A stretch of DNA of 64,000 nucleotides from Silvibacterium acidisoli (lineage in GTDB: Bacteria > Acidobacteriota > Terriglobia > Terriglobales > Acidobacteriaceae). Location: assembly GCA_022870745.1 (NCBI GenBank), contig CP085323.1, forward strand, positions 248,001-312,000, read 5' to 3'. This document shows, in pieces, positions 25,118 through 34,831 of this stretch. The notes beneath the pieces are model-generated. The model worked only from the letters and a program-made list of their open reading frames with translations. It had not been told where the DNA came from and made no database searches. Each line of letters opens with the position of its first letter. The stretch's first letter is position 1. A program made the translations under genes and the position numbers.

Positions 25118-26038
25118 TTACGACTGTGGTAGCAGAACCACAGTCATTTCAGCGGCTTGGCGAGCCAGGTTGCAGCGCAGAATTTCCACCGGTCCGAGCT
25201 CTGCAACCGCCGCCTGAACACGCTTCTCCACACCGCTGATTTCTTCCTCCGACGCCACCAGAAGCAGCACCGCAGGCCCCGCTCCGCTAAGCGCGACTCC
25301 AAGAACACCCTCCGTGCCCGAGAGCGGCAGCAGGCGCGGTAGAAGCGGAGCCACCTTACTGCGGTAGGGCTGGTGCATACGGTCTCGCATGGCCTCGGCC
25401 ACCAGGTCGCCGCGTCCTGTTGCAAAGGCAGCCGTTAACACCGCAACACGCTGCAGGTTGGCGACTACGTCGGCACGGTCGTAGCTTGCGGGCAGCACGG
25501 CACGCGATGCCGTCGTTGCCAGCGGCTTGTCAGGAATCACGACCAGTGCGCGCCACTCCGCGGGCGGAGCGAAGGTTACAGCTTGCAGCTTCTTACCATC
25601 CCAGCATCCGGCGACGAACCCGCCCAGCCAGCAGGCAGCGGCGTTGTCAGGATGCCCTTCAAGCTGTGTCGCCTCGGCGAGAATGCGGTCGCGGTCCCAG
25701 TCAAGCTTTCCGAAGTGCGCGGCAAGCGCAAGCCCCGCCAGACGCGCCGCGGCGGAAGAACCAAGCCCCATGCCGATCGGAAAGCCGTTATTGACTTCGA
25801 GCGCCAGCGGCTGAAGCTGTTTGCCATGCGCGGCAAGCGTGCGCTTATAGACGTCGAGAAGCAGGTTGCGGTCGAGAGCACCGCAGATCTCCGCACTGCG
25901 GCCAGTGGCGCGAATGCTGAAGCTTTCCGCCTCCTTTGCGCGCACCTCGAGAGAATGATCGAGAGCAAGTGCAAGGGTGTCGAAACCCGGCCCGAGATTG
26001 GCCGAGGTCGCAGGCAGCTTCAGGTAGAGTTCGCTCAT
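25118..26038 (-). CDS. thrB: Homoserine kinase
   Basis: 306 residues, GHMP kinase. Signature NNGFPIGMGLGSSAAARLAGL (about 83-103) is the ATP-binding loop; the N-terminus LPATSANLGPGFDTLALAL is characteristic of ThrB. It phosphorylates homoserine for threonine synthase. Its start overlaps the stop of thrC by four bases (ATGA), so thrC-thrB form an operon. The intergenic region after it (24848-25117) shows no gene. Confidence 0.96.
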   Translation of the reverse strand: MSELYLKLPATSANLGPGFDTLALALDHSLEVRAKEAESFSIRATGRSAEICGALDRNLLLDVYKRTLAAHGKQLQPLALEVNNGFPIGMGLGSSAAARLAGLALAAHFGKLDWDRDRILAEATQLEGHPDNAAACWLGGFVAGCWDGKKLQAVTFAPPAEWRALVVIPDKPLATTASRAVLPASYDRADVVANLQRVAVLTAAFATGRGDLVAEAMRDRMHQPYRSKVAPLLPRLLPLSGTEGVLGVALSGAGPAVLLLVASEEEISGVEKRVQAAVAELGPVEILRCNLARQAAEMTVVLLPQS

Positions 26039-27405
26039 CGCGAAGCCCCCTCCAGGGCGCGGAGCACCTGGTCGGCATCGGCTTCAAGGCCGAAGGTGTT
26101 GCGCCGGGTCGCATCGATCTCGGCGCGCAGATCGCCGTACTCCTCGTCACGCAGCAGTTCACCGCGGTGGTAGTGAATCGTGTAATCGGAATCCTTGAGC
26201 GTGTGCCCGGTGAGCACCAGCACGACCGATTCATGCGGTTGCACATGGCCTGAATTCAGGAATTTTTTCAGACCTGCCAGCGTCACGGCAGAGGCCGGTT
26301 CGCAGCCGATGCCTTCCGCGCCAATCTCCGCCTTGGCCAGTGCAATCTCGGCTTCAGAAACCTGCTCGACCGCGCCACCCGTCTCACGAATCACGCGCAC
26401 GACCTTCTTCCACGAAGCAGGATTGCCAATGCGGATCGCAGAGGCGCGAGTATTGGCTTCCACCGGAGCCAACCGCTCTCCATTGCTCGACCGCATGGAG
26501 CGGTAGAGAGGATTCGCTCCCTCGGCCTGAACAACCGAGATCTTCGGTACGCGATCGGTCAGCCCAAGCTGCTTCATTTCAAGGAAGCCCTTACCCAGTG
26601 CCGACCCGTTAGCAAGGTTTCCACCCGGCACGATCACGTGGTCGGGGACTCGCCATTCGAATTGCTCCGCGATCTCCATTGCGGGAGTCTTCTGCCCTTC
26701 CAGGCGATACGGATTAACCGAGTTCAGCAGATACACCGGAGCGCGGCGCACGACTTCCGTCAGCACGCGAACGCAGCCATCGAAATCCGTTTTGAGCTGG
26801 CAGGTGAGCGCGCCATAGTCGACCGACTGCGACAGCTTGCCCCAGGCGATCTTGCCTTCAGGAATCAGGACCAGGCTCTTCATGCCAGCGCGCGCGGCAT
26901 AAGCAGCCATCGCGGCGGAAGTGTTTCCAGTAGAGGCGCAGGCGACCCAGTTAAATCCGCGCTCCTTGGCGACGGAAAGCGCGGTGGTCATGCCTGCGTC
27001 TTTGAAAGAGCCGGTTGGATTCATGCCCTGGTGCTTGGCGTAAAGCTGAGAGATACCCAGCGCCTTTGCAGCACGGTGCAGCGGATACAGCGGAGTGTTG
27101 CCCTCGCGCAGAGAGACGATATTCGACTCATCGCGCAGAATGGGCAGCAGGTCGCGGAAGCGCCAGATGCCGCTCTGGTCCTTCAACTCAGTCGAGGAGC
27201 GCCGTTCCTTCCACAGCCAGCGCAGCGCGCTGGGGTTCGGCACATTGCGTTTTTCTGCCGTGGCATCGGGCTTCGTGCTCCATGCGGGATACTCCACCTC
27301 GAAAAGGTCTCCGCAGTGCTCACAGCGAAAATTCTCTTTCAGCTCGTCAAGCCCGATCACACGGGCGCAGCCTGTGCAGCGCAGTTGATGTACGTCTTGC
27401 ATCAT
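26035..27405 (-). CDS. thrC: Threonine synthase
   Basis: 456 residues if started at the ATG at 27403-27405 (a second ATG follows directly). PLP-dependent enzyme converting O-phosphohomoserine to threonine. The N-terminus has a zinc-ribbon-like module with Cys10-x2-Cys13 and Cys28-x2-Cys31. The PLP Lys lies in NPTGSFKDAGM, with CASTGNTSAAMAAYAARAG and VPGGNLANGSALGKGF as cofactor-binding stretches. A longer frame to 27519 lacks family similarity. Weak ribosome binding site. Confidence 0.95.
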   Translation of the reverse strand: MMQDVHQLRCTGCARVIGLDELKENFRCEHCGDLFEVEYPAWSTKPDATAEKRNVPNPSALRWLWKERRSSTELKDQSGIWRFRDLLPILRDESNIVSLREGNTPLYPLHRAAKALGISQLYAKHQGMNPTGSFKDAGMTTALSVAKERGFNWVACASTGNTSAAMAAYAARAGMKSLVLIPEGKIAWGKLSQSVDYGALTCQLKTDFDGCVRVLTEVVRRAPVYLLNSVNPYRLEGQKTPAMEIAEQFEWRVPDHVIVPGGNLANGSALGKGFLEMKQLGLTDRVPKISVVQAEGANPLYRSMRSSNGERLAPVEANTRASAIRIGNPASWKKVVRVIRETGGAVEQVSEAEIALAKAEIGAEGIGCEPASAVTLAGLKKFLNSGHVQPHESVVLVLTGHTLKDSDYTIHYHRGELLRDEEYGDLRAEIDATRRNTFGLEADADQVLRALEGASR

Positions 27406-27608
27406 GATGATTGTTATCAGGTTATCAGGGTTTGCCAAGTGGCCGCGCCATGGCAAATCCCATCTTTCGCTGGCGGAGACCGTTTCGGGCGAGACAACCT
27501 GCTGACAATCGAATGTCAATCGCGTGATATTTGCCCCATCCGCCGGGCCTAAGGTTTCTAGTCGAGCCGGCAGGCTTCAAACGGCCGGTTTCAGAAACAG
27601 GTGCAACA

Positions 27609-28727
27609 ATGCAAAACACAACCCACCTCCCAGTAAATCCTGCGACTAACCCATTGAATCGACGCTCGCTCCTCAAGCACGGTCTGCTCGCAGGAGGAGC
27701 GGCAGCCACCCTGGCTGCCACAAACGCTTTCTCTCAGTCCCAAAGCTTGTTCGAGCTGGACCGTGGAGATATCGCCATCCTCCGCTTCCTGGCCGCCGCC
27801 GAACTCCTCGAGAGCGATCTGTGGACCCAGTACGCCGAGTTAGGCGGGGTCACCGACGGCGCCCAGAGCACGTACCAGCAAGCCCTCTCTTTTCTCGACG
27901 GCGACGGCTCACAGTACATAACCTCCAACACAATCGACGAAGTCAGCCACGCCAACTTCCTGAACGCTTACCTTGAAAGCGCTGGCGCAGATCCCGTCAA
28001 CCTCGATGCATTCAGGACCCTTAAAGGCTCCACCGCCACCGGTGCGGCAGATGTCCCTCGCCTCACCAATCTGCTCCACCTCAACGTCGACACAAGCTGG
28101 TACATCCGTTATCGATCCACGACAAACCCTGACACGGGCGCAACTTACCCGCAGGCCATCACCATCCACAACCGTCCTGCCATCCCCGCTACTGACTCGG
28201 ATTTCGAAAATGCCAACCACATCCAGGCCATTGCCAATACCGCGGCATTCCACTTCGGATCCATCGAGCAGGGCGGCACCAGTCTCTACGCTTCCCTGTC
28301 TCAGAAGGTGACGCACGCCCAGGTCCTCGAGATCACGCTCGGCATCGGCGGCGATGAGATCGCTCACTTCCTAGAATGGGTAGATTTTGCCGGCAACGCT
28401 GTCCAGCCCGGCGGCCCGAACGGCGATCAGTTCAACTTCGAGGGATCCACCACACCGGTTACGGACAAGGGGCTGACCTTTCCCGACTTCACTAAGAAAG
28501 GTCCTCTCTTCCAGCCCAATCTCATCTTCCCCGTCCCGTCTGAATTCGTCAGCTCCAGGCTCCCACGCTGCGCCGTGATCCGCCCCATTACATACAGGTT
28601 CGGAGGAGCCAGGGCAGCCGTAGCGGCTCTCACTGCCAGCGGACTCTTCACCGGCCAGTCCAAGCAATTCTTCTCTGCCGTGCAAGCCATGGCCAACGCG
28701 GCAGATGCAGCCATCCGCGGAGTCTAA
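27609..28727 (+). CDS. Tat-exported ferritin-like domain protein
   Basis: 372 residues starting at ATG 27609. Twin-arginine-type leader NRRSLLKHGLLAGGAAATLA (residues 17-36) followed by a ferritin-like four-helix region (FLAAAELLESDLWTQYAELGG; later HFGSIEQGG and LGIGGDEIAHFLEW with Glu/His candidates for a diiron site). Such proteins are related to plant and Deinococcus desiccation-associated proteins. The function is unknown; an extracytoplasmic oxidative or desiccation stress role is plausible. A short gap separates it from divergent thrC. Confidence 0.85.
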   Translation: MQNTTHLPVNPATNPLNRRSLLKHGLLAGGAAATLAATNAFSQSQSLFELDRGDIAILRFLAAAELLESDLWTQYAELGGVTDGAQSTYQQALSFLDGDGSQYITSNTIDEVSHANFLNAYLESAGADPVNLDAFRTLKGSTATGAADVPRLTNLLHLNVDTSWYIRYRSTTNPDTGATYPQAITIHNRPAIPATDSDFENANHIQAIANTAAFHFGSIEQGGTSLYASLSQKVTHAQVLEITLGIGGDEIAHFLEWVDFAGNAVQPGGPNGDQFNFEGSTTPVTDKGLTFPDFTKKGPLFQPNLIFPVPSEFVSSRLPRCAVIRPITYRFGGARAAVAALTASGLFTGQSKQFFSAVQAMANAADAAIRGV

Positions 28728-28913
28728 ACTCAACAATCCGTAACAAAATCTACGCATACCGGTCCTTTGTTCACCCACTTCTCCCTCTGCTGGTTCGAGA
28801 TGTGGGATTTTTTTTAGCCCGCTGCTCTCTTCGGCTACGGCTTGCGAGACGGATCACTGCATTGAGGTTGTGTTGATCCGAAGTCCCACAGGGACTGGTA
28901 TCATCGCCGCGAG

Positions 28914-30200
28914 ATGACCCTGAAGACCGAAACCGCTCCTCGCATCTTCATCTCGATCGCCTCTTACCGCGATCTGCAGCTTGGCCCCACGGTCGAAGAC
29001 TGCCTGCGCAAAGCGGCTCACCCCGAGCGCCTGCGCTTCGGTATCTGCTGGCAGCACGGGGCCGAAGAGCTTCCCCTCGAACTCTTCAGCGACCCCAACT
29101 GCCGCGTGTTCGACATCGACTGGCGCGAAAGCCGCGGAGCCTGCTGGGCGCGCGCCGCCATCATGGATCTATGGCAGGGCGAAGAATGGTTTCTGCAGGT
29201 GGATTCGCACTGCCGCTTCGCGCCGCGCTGGGATGAAACACTGCTGCGGATGGCGGCGGAATGCGGCAGCGCAAAACCCATCCTCAGCACCTACGCCACC
29301 CCATTCACTCCTGACGCGAACGAACAGCTGACGGAGCGCCCGCTGCAAATGCTGCTGCAGGGTTTCTCTCCCGAGGGCATCCTCACGTTGAAGCCGGGCG
29401 ATTTCAACGTAAAACCGGACCGCCCGGTGCGGGCACGCTTCGTCTCCGCTGGATTCCTCTTCGCACCCGGCTCTTTTGTCGCGGAAGTCCCCTACAACCC
29501 CGAGCTGTACTTCCTGGGTGAGGAGACTGCGCTTACCCTCCGCGCCTTCACCCATGGCTACGATTTCTTCCATCCTCCGGAAACGGTCATCTGGCACGAC
29601 TACATCCGCGCCGACGCAAAGAAACACTGGGGCGACCACCAGGCGCAGACCTCCGCACAGCCCTGGAGCCAGCTCGACGAAGCCAGCCGGGCCAAAGTGA
29701 GAAGGCTCATGCTGGGCGAGGACACCGGGCGCTTCGGGCTGGGTGCGGCTCGCACTCTGGCAGATTACGAAGCATTCTCAGGAATCAACCTTCAGCAGCA
29801 GAAGGCCCAGACGTACACCATGCGTGGCGATCCGCCGCCAAATCCCGAGACCGAACCGGGATGGGAGGAGCGCATCTACCCGTGGATTGCGCGCATCGTC
29901 GTGGAAGGAAACCACCTGCCGCCTCAAGCTCTCGATGACATGGTGCAGTGGTACATCGGCATTCATGATGCCGATGGCTGCGAGATCTACCGCGAAGATA
30001 TTCCAGCAGCACAGATTGCGCCCCTGCGCGATCAGCCTGTCGTCACTGTTATCTGCGAGTTCGCCGCGGAGACGATTCCCGTTTCGTGGACGATCTGGCC
30101 AGTTCACGGCTCGCGCGGGTGGCTGAGGAAGACCACCGGAAGATTCGGCGAAGACGATTTCGCCATTCTGAAACCGGAGGACGTTTCTTCGACCTCCTGA
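28914..30200 (+). CDS. Skp1-type GlcNAc glycosyltransferase (PF11397)
   Basis: 428 residues. The start RIFISIASYRD and the sequence LRFGICWQHG, DIDWRESRGACWARAAIMDLW, and WFLQVDSHCRF (Asp97-Ser98-His99 in the place of the DxD metal site) match the GlcNAc transferase family best known from Dictyostelium Skp1 hydroxyproline glycosylation and found in scattered bacteria. FLGEETALTLRAFTHGYDFFHP is also typical. There is no signal peptide, so it acts in the cytoplasm, probably transferring a sugar from a nucleotide donor to a protein or small acceptor. The acceptor is unknown. The C-terminal 120 residues are extra to the catalytic core. Confidence 0.82.
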   Translation: MTLKTETAPRIFISIASYRDLQLGPTVEDCLRKAAHPERLRFGICWQHGAEELPLELFSDPNCRVFDIDWRESRGACWARAAIMDLWQGEEWFLQVDSHCRFAPRWDETLLRMAAECGSAKPILSTYATPFTPDANEQLTERPLQMLLQGFSPEGILTLKPGDFNVKPDRPVRARFVSAGFLFAPGSFVAEVPYNPELYFLGEETALTLRAFTHGYDFFHPPETVIWHDYIRADAKKHWGDHQAQTSAQPWSQLDEASRAKVRRLMLGEDTGRFGLGAARTLADYEAFSGINLQQQKAQTYTMRGDPPPNPETEPGWEERIYPWIARIVVEGNHLPPQALDDMVQWYIGIHDADGCEIYREDIPAAQIAPLRDQPVVTVICEFAAETIPVSWTIWPVHGSRGWLRKTTGRFGEDDFAILKPEDVSSTS

Positions 30201-30266
30201 ATCTGTTCGCTTTTTGTTCGCTACAATGGTTAGAGATGAGCCTCTGCAACCTCATCCCATAACCGC

Positions 30267-31517
30267 ATGAACACTGAGGCAAAACTCGCGATCCTGGCCG
30301 ATGCGGCAAAGTACGACGCATCCTGCGCCAGCAGCGGGTCGGTGCGCAGCGGCAATGGAAAAGGGATTGGCCACACCGACGGCACCGGCATCTGCCACAG
30401 TTACACGCCCGATGGCCGCTGCGTTTCGCTGCTTAAGATCCTGCTGACCAATTACTGCACCTATGACTGCGTCTTCTGCGTGAACCGCATTTCGAGCGAT
30501 ATCCGCCGGGCACGGTTTACTCCGCAGGAAGTGGTCGATCTTACGCTCAATTTTTATAAACGGAACTACATCGAAGGCCTGTTTCTGAGTTCGGGCATCA
30601 TCCAGTCGCCCGACTACACAATGGAACAGCTGATCGAAGTTGCGCGGCTGCTGCGTGAGGTACACGCTTTCGGTGGATACATTCACCTGAAAGCGATCCC
30701 CGGCGCCTCGGACCGTTTAATTGAACTGGCCGGAACCTACGCGGACCGCCTCAGCGCGAACATCGAGTTGCCAACGCAGCAGGACCTCGTGCAGCTTGCT
30801 CCCGAGAAGAAGACGCAAGTGATCGAAGGCACGATGTCACAGATCCACACGCAGCGCGAAGAACGCGAAGAGGATCGCCGCCGCTTCCGCTCGGCACCGA
30901 AGTTCGTTCCCGCCGGGCAGTCCACGCAGATGGTCATCGGAGCGACGCCCAGCACCGACCGGCAGGTGCTTTCGACAGCGTCAAATCTCTACTCGTCCTA
31001 TAAGCTGCGCCGCATCTACTTCTCCGGTTTCAGCCCTTATCCCATGGGCGACGCGCGGCTGCCGCAAAAGCCGGCTCCATTGGTGCGCGAGCATCGCCTC
31101 TACCAGGCAGACTGGCTGATGCGTTACTACGGCTTCGAAGCGAAAGAGCTGACGAGCGACGAGCAGCCCAACCTCGACCTCAACCGGGACCCGAAGCTGA
31201 CCTGGGCTGAAGCGCATGATGAGTTCTTCCCTGTCGATGTGAACGCCGCGCCCAGAGAAGCCCTGCTGCGCGTGCCTGGCATTGGTTATCGCAACGCCGA
31301 CCGCATTCTGCAGATCCGCCGCTACCATCGCCTTTCACAGGATGATCTGCGCAAGCTGAATGTTCGCGTGAAGCTAGCGGCACGTTTTGTAATCACCACT
31401 GACTCTTTTCCTGTCATGTCGCATGAGCCCGATAGCGCCATCGGCACTCCCGCACCGGCTGCCATGCAGATGGAGCTCTTCTCAGCGGCGAACGCATCGG
31501 TCACAGGAGAGCTCTGA
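30267..31517 (+). CDS. UDG-linked radical SAM protein, putative DNA modification/repair
   Basis: 416 residues. The [4Fe-4S] cluster motif is Cys64-x3-Cys68-x2-Cys71 (NYCTYDCVFC). Near residues 325-365 a helix-hairpin-helix (VNAAPREALLRVPGIGYRNA) suggests DNA binding. The family is always found next to a UdgX-type gene, as here, where the partner starts 3 bases after the stop. It resembles spore photoproduct lyase-like enzymes and may repair or modify a base by radical chemistry; the lesion is unknown. Confidence 0.92.
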   Translation: MNTEAKLAILADAAKYDASCASSGSVRSGNGKGIGHTDGTGICHSYTPDGRCVSLLKILLTNYCTYDCVFCVNRISSDIRRARFTPQEVVDLTLNFYKRNYIEGLFLSSGIIQSPDYTMEQLIEVARLLREVHAFGGYIHLKAIPGASDRLIELAGTYADRLSANIELPTQQDLVQLAPEKKTQVIEGTMSQIHTQREEREEDRRRFRSAPKFVPAGQSTQMVIGATPSTDRQVLSTASNLYSSYKLRRIYFSGFSPYPMGDARLPQKPAPLVREHRLYQADWLMRYYGFEAKELTSDEQPNLDLNRDPKLTWAEAHDEFFPVDVNAAPREALLRVPGIGYRNADRILQIRRYHRLSQDDLRKLNVRVKLAARFVITTDSFPVMSHEPDSAIGTPAPAAMQMELFSAANASVTGEL

Positions 31518-31520
31518 AGC

Positions 31521-32978
31521 ATGCTCCCCTTCGTGCCCGAAGTGGTAATCGAGCCGGCCTTCGAAGCGTGGCGTGACCAGGCGCGAAGCCTGCTCACGCA
31601 AGGGATAAGTCCCGATGCGGTGAAGATCATCGACACGCTCACGCAGCCCGGGCTTGCCTTCACAAAGATCGAGCCGGTAGAAGCAGGCCGCAACATCTCC
31701 GTGCCGAGGGATTTTCTCGAACGCGCTTCTGTTGTCGCCTGCCACCGAAATCCCGAACGATGGCAACTGCTTTACCGCCTGCTTTGGAGGCTGCAAAGCG
31801 AGCGCAACCTGCTCAAGGTGGATATCGACGAAGACGTAGCTCTCTTTCGCCGCCTCGAGCACCAGGTGCGGCGCGATCTGCACAAGATGCACGCCTTCCT
31901 GCGCTTTCGCCGCGTGAACTTCGAGCGCGATGAGCTTTACGTCGCATGGTACGAGCCGGACCACTACATCTTGAATCTCGCAGCACCGTTTTTTCGCGAG
32001 CGCTTCGCCGTCATGCGCTGGTCGATTCTTACGCCCGATGCCTCCGTCTCCTGGGACCCCGACGCAAAACGTATCCAGTTCGGACTCGGAGTTTCGCGTG
32101 AAGCGGCTCCGCAGGAAGATGAACTGGAAAGCGTCTGGCGCACTTACTACGGTTCCATATTCAACCCGGCGCGTTTGAACACGCGCGCCATGCGCAACGA
32201 GATGCCGGTGCGCTACTGGAAGAACCTGCCCGAGCTGAATGTCCTGCCGCAGTTGTTGGAAAAAGCCGGCGGGCGGGTAGATGCAATGATCGGTGGGCAA
32301 GGCAAGCTCTCGGCCGCGGCCTACGTGCCGGAGGCGCATGAGCTGCCGGTTTTGCGTGAAAGCATTCCACAGTGCCGCGGTTGCGATCTGCATGCGGGAG
32401 CAACACAAGCGGTTTTCGGTCAGGGTCCTGAGAACGCGCGGCTGATGCTGATTGGCGAGCAGCCCGGCGACGAGGAAGATCGCAGCGGCCAACCGTTTGT
32501 CGGCCCTGCGGGTCGATTGCTAAATGAGATCCTGCGCGAATCCGGCATCGATCGCCAGCAGGTCTACGTGACGAACGCGGTCAAGCACTTCAAGTACGTG
32601 CAGCGCGGCAAGCTGCGCTTGCACCAGTCTCCGCGCATGAGCGAAATCGTGGCCTGCCGCCCATGGCTGCTCGCCGAACTCGACGCCATCAAGCCGGAGC
32701 TCGTAGTGTGTCTCGGCGCATCGGCTGCAAAATCACTGCTGGGCGCGCAATTTGCACTGATGCGCGAGCATGGAAAAATACTCAGCTCCGCTTATGCGCC
32801 GCAGGTAATGGCTACGTTGCACCCCTCTGCGATTCTGCGCGCCACGGAGGCAACCCGGGAAGAAGAGATGCGAACGATGATGACGGAAGATCTCAAAGCT
32901 GCCGTCGCCCACATGCAGGCGGTCAAGCCAGCCATCCAAAGCCCGGTTGAGCATCGGCCTACCCGAATTTTCGTATAA
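31521..32978 (+). CDS. DUF4130 - UdgX fusion, uracil-DNA glycosylase-like repair protein
   Basis: 485 residues. The N-terminal 255 residues are a DUF4130-type domain that usually accompanies the radical SAM partner. The C-terminal part (about 280-470) is a family 4-like UDG with Fe-S cysteines (CRGC at 285-288), motif A GEQPGDEEDRSGQPFVGPAG (312-331), and HPSA near 434. The insertion GKLRLHQSP (363-371) corresponds to the R-loop whose His (His368 here) forms a covalent bond with the uracil site in UdgX proteins. It therefore likely traps uracil in DNA and hands it to a repair process with the upstream radical SAM enzyme. Confidence 0.9.
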   Translation: MLPFVPEVVIEPAFEAWRDQARSLLTQGISPDAVKIIDTLTQPGLAFTKIEPVEAGRNISVPRDFLERASVVACHRNPERWQLLYRLLWRLQSERNLLKVDIDEDVALFRRLEHQVRRDLHKMHAFLRFRRVNFERDELYVAWYEPDHYILNLAAPFFRERFAVMRWSILTPDASVSWDPDAKRIQFGLGVSREAAPQEDELESVWRTYYGSIFNPARLNTRAMRNEMPVRYWKNLPELNVLPQLLEKAGGRVDAMIGGQGKLSAAAYVPEAHELPVLRESIPQCRGCDLHAGATQAVFGQGPENARLMLIGEQPGDEEDRSGQPFVGPAGRLLNEILRESGIDRQQVYVTNAVKHFKYVQRGKLRLHQSPRMSEIVACRPWLLAELDAIKPELVVCLGASAAKSLLGAQFALMREHGKILSSAYAPQVMATLHPSAILRATEATREEEMRTMMTEDLKAAVAHMQAVKPAIQSPVEHRPTRIFV

Positions 32979-32987
32979 AATCGTCGC

Positions 32988-33389
32988 GTGGATACCCTCC
33001 TCACCCCTCGCTCCGCAGCCCTGAGACTGGGAATTTCTTACCCGACGATCAAGCAGTGGATCTACCACGGCAAGATCAAGACGGTGAAGACGCCGGGAGG
33101 GCACTATCGCATTCCCGAAGCCGAACTCGATGGTTTCCTGCATAAGGCGAAGCGCCCTGAAACACCGAAGCGAGCCATGCTGCGAACCGTCAGCGGTCGG
33201 AACCAGCTCACTGGACGCATCGTGGAGCTGAAATACGACGGCCTGCTGGCGCAGGTGAAGCTCTCCATCGGCGGACAGATCATTACCTCGATCATCACCG
33301 CCGACGCCGCGCATGAAATGCAGCTTGAGGTCGGTGAAACCGTGGCCGCGCTGATCAAATCCACAGAAGTGATGGTGCTGCGTGTCTGA
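32988..33389 (+). CDS. HTH-TOBE molybdate-responsive regulator
   Basis: 133 residues from a GTG. The N-terminal half is an excisionase/MerR-like HTH (AALRLGISYPTIKQWIYHGKI ... TPGGHYRIPEAEL, about 10-50) and the C-terminal half a TOBE (Mop) domain (NQLTGRIVELKYDGLLAQVKLSIG, about 70-133) that binds molybdate. This is a small ModE-like design in which the usual ModE HTH is replaced. It overlaps the modA start, so it is part of the operon and probably represses it when molybdate is plentiful. Confidence 0.88.
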   Translation: MDTLLTPRSAALRLGISYPTIKQWIYHGKIKTVKTPGGHYRIPEAELDGFLHKAKRPETPKRAMLRTVSGRNQLTGRIVELKYDGLLAQVKLSIGGQIITSIITADAAHEMQLEVGETVAALIKSTEVMVLRV

Positions 33390-34146
33390 GATACGACGAA
33401 TTGTTCTGCTCGCCCTGCTGCTCGTTCTCGCTCCCGCGCTCTGGGCACAGCAGACGCTGCGCATTGCCGCAGCCGCTGACCTGCAGCCGCTACTGCCGGA
33501 TATCCTCACGCAGTTTGAGAAGCAGACCGGCATCCACGCAGAGGCTTCGTTTCAGTCTTCGGCAACGCTGGCTGCGCAGATCATCAACGGGGCGCCGTTT
33601 GACGTTTTCATGGCCGCCGACATGGGGTTTCCGCAAAAGGTCATCGCCGCCGGTCTGGCCGAAGAAACCGAGCCCATTGCCTACGCGCGCGGCACGCTGG
33701 TGCTGTGGACGCGCAAGGATTCCGGTATCGCGACACTCAGCGTCGGCACCTTGAAAGATGCGGCGATCAAATCGATCGCCGTCGCCAACCCGGAGCATGC
33801 TCCATACGGCCGCGCCGCGCAGGCATCGCTTCAGAAGCTCGGCCTTTATGACACCCTCAAGCCTAAGCTGGTGACGGCAGAGAACATCGCGCAGACCGCT
33901 CAGTATGCAGAATCCGGGAACGCACAGCTCGGCCTCATCTCGCTCACCTCCGCGCTCACGCCGCGTCTCGATTCCATCGGGCGATATGTAAAGATGCCCA
34001 CCGATTCCTATCCGCCCATTCTGCAGGGAATCATCATCGTCAAGCACCCGGCGGGCACACAAAACGCGCATCGCTTCCTCGACTTCCTTACTTCGGCTCC
34101 GATCAGGCAGCAACTCGCCTCTGGCGGCCTGGCGTCCCCGAAGTAA
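33382..34146 (+). CDS. modA: Molybdate-binding periplasmic protein ModA
   Basis: 254 residues from a GTG that overlaps the stop of the upstream regulator. Sec signal peptide (residues 1-23, ending LWAQ). Typical ModA sequence: LRIAAAADLQPLLPDILTQFEKQTG, and EHAPYGRAAQASLQKLGLYD. It captures molybdate or tungstate and delivers it to ModB. Molybdenum is needed by MsrP encoded in this window. Confidence 0.95.
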   Translation: MSEIRRIVLLALLLVLAPALWAQQTLRIAAAADLQPLLPDILTQFEKQTGIHAEASFQSSATLAAQIINGAPFDVFMAADMGFPQKVIAAGLAEETEPIAYARGTLVLWTRKDSGIATLSVGTLKDAAIKSIAVANPEHAPYGRAAQASLQKLGLYDTLKPKLVTAENIAQTAQYAESGNAQLGLISLTSALTPRLDSIGRYVKMPTDSYPPILQGIIIVKHPAGTQNAHRFLDFLTSAPIRQQLASGGLASPK

Positions 34147-34153
34147 CCGGCCC

Positions 34154-34831
34154 ATGGACTCGCCTTTGGACACGCAGGCGTTGACTCTCACGCTGCGGCT
34201 CGCCGCAGTGACTACCTTCGTACTGCTCGTAGCAGCGATTCCGCTTGCCTACTGGATCACGTTTACGCATTCGCGGCTGCGGGCGTTCGTAGAATCCATC
34301 GCAACCTTGCCGCTGCTGCTGCCTCCGACCGTGCTTGGCTTTTACCTGCTGGTCCTGTTGGGGCCGCGCACCACATTTGGACGCCTATGGGTTCATCTCT
34401 TCGGCCATCCTTTGGCTTTCTCGTTTTCAGGACTGGTCATCGGCTCCGCCATTTACAGCCTGCCCTTTGCGGTGCAGCCGATGGTCGCAGGCTTCTCCGC
34501 AGTCGATCGGAGCCTGATCGAACAGGCGTGGCTGCTCGGCGCTGACTGGAAACGGCTGCTGCGCGAAATCCTGCTGCCGCTGTCAAAGCATTCGGTCCTG
34601 GCGGCGGCGGTGCTCTGCTTTACACATACAGTCGGCGAGTTCGGCGTGGTGCTGATGATCGGCGGCGATATCCCTGGCCAGACCCGAACCCTCTCGATTT
34701 CGATCTTCGACCAGGTGCAGGATTTTGCCTACGCGCAGGCAAATCGCACCGCAACGATGCTGGTAGCCATCTCCATCGTTGCGCTGGTGCTGTTGTACAC
34801 CCGTCGCCGCAGAGGAGAAGCTCATGGCTGA
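34154..34831 (+). CDS. modB: Molybdate ABC transporter permease ModB
   Basis: 225 residues, about five membrane helices, with the EAA-type loop EQAWLLGADWKRLLREILLPL contacting the ATPase, and TVGEFGVVLMIGGDIPGQTRTLS, typical for ModB. Its stop overlaps the modC start. Confidence 0.95.
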   Translation: MDSPLDTQALTLTLRLAAVTTFVLLVAAIPLAYWITFTHSRLRAFVESIATLPLLLPPTVLGFYLLVLLGPRTTFGRLWVHLFGHPLAFSFSGLVIGSAIYSLPFAVQPMVAGFSAVDRSLIEQAWLLGADWKRLLREILLPLSKHSVLAAAVLCFTHTVGEFGVVLMIGGDIPGQTRTLSISIFDQVQDFAYAQANRTATMLVAISIVALVLLYTRRRRGEAHG

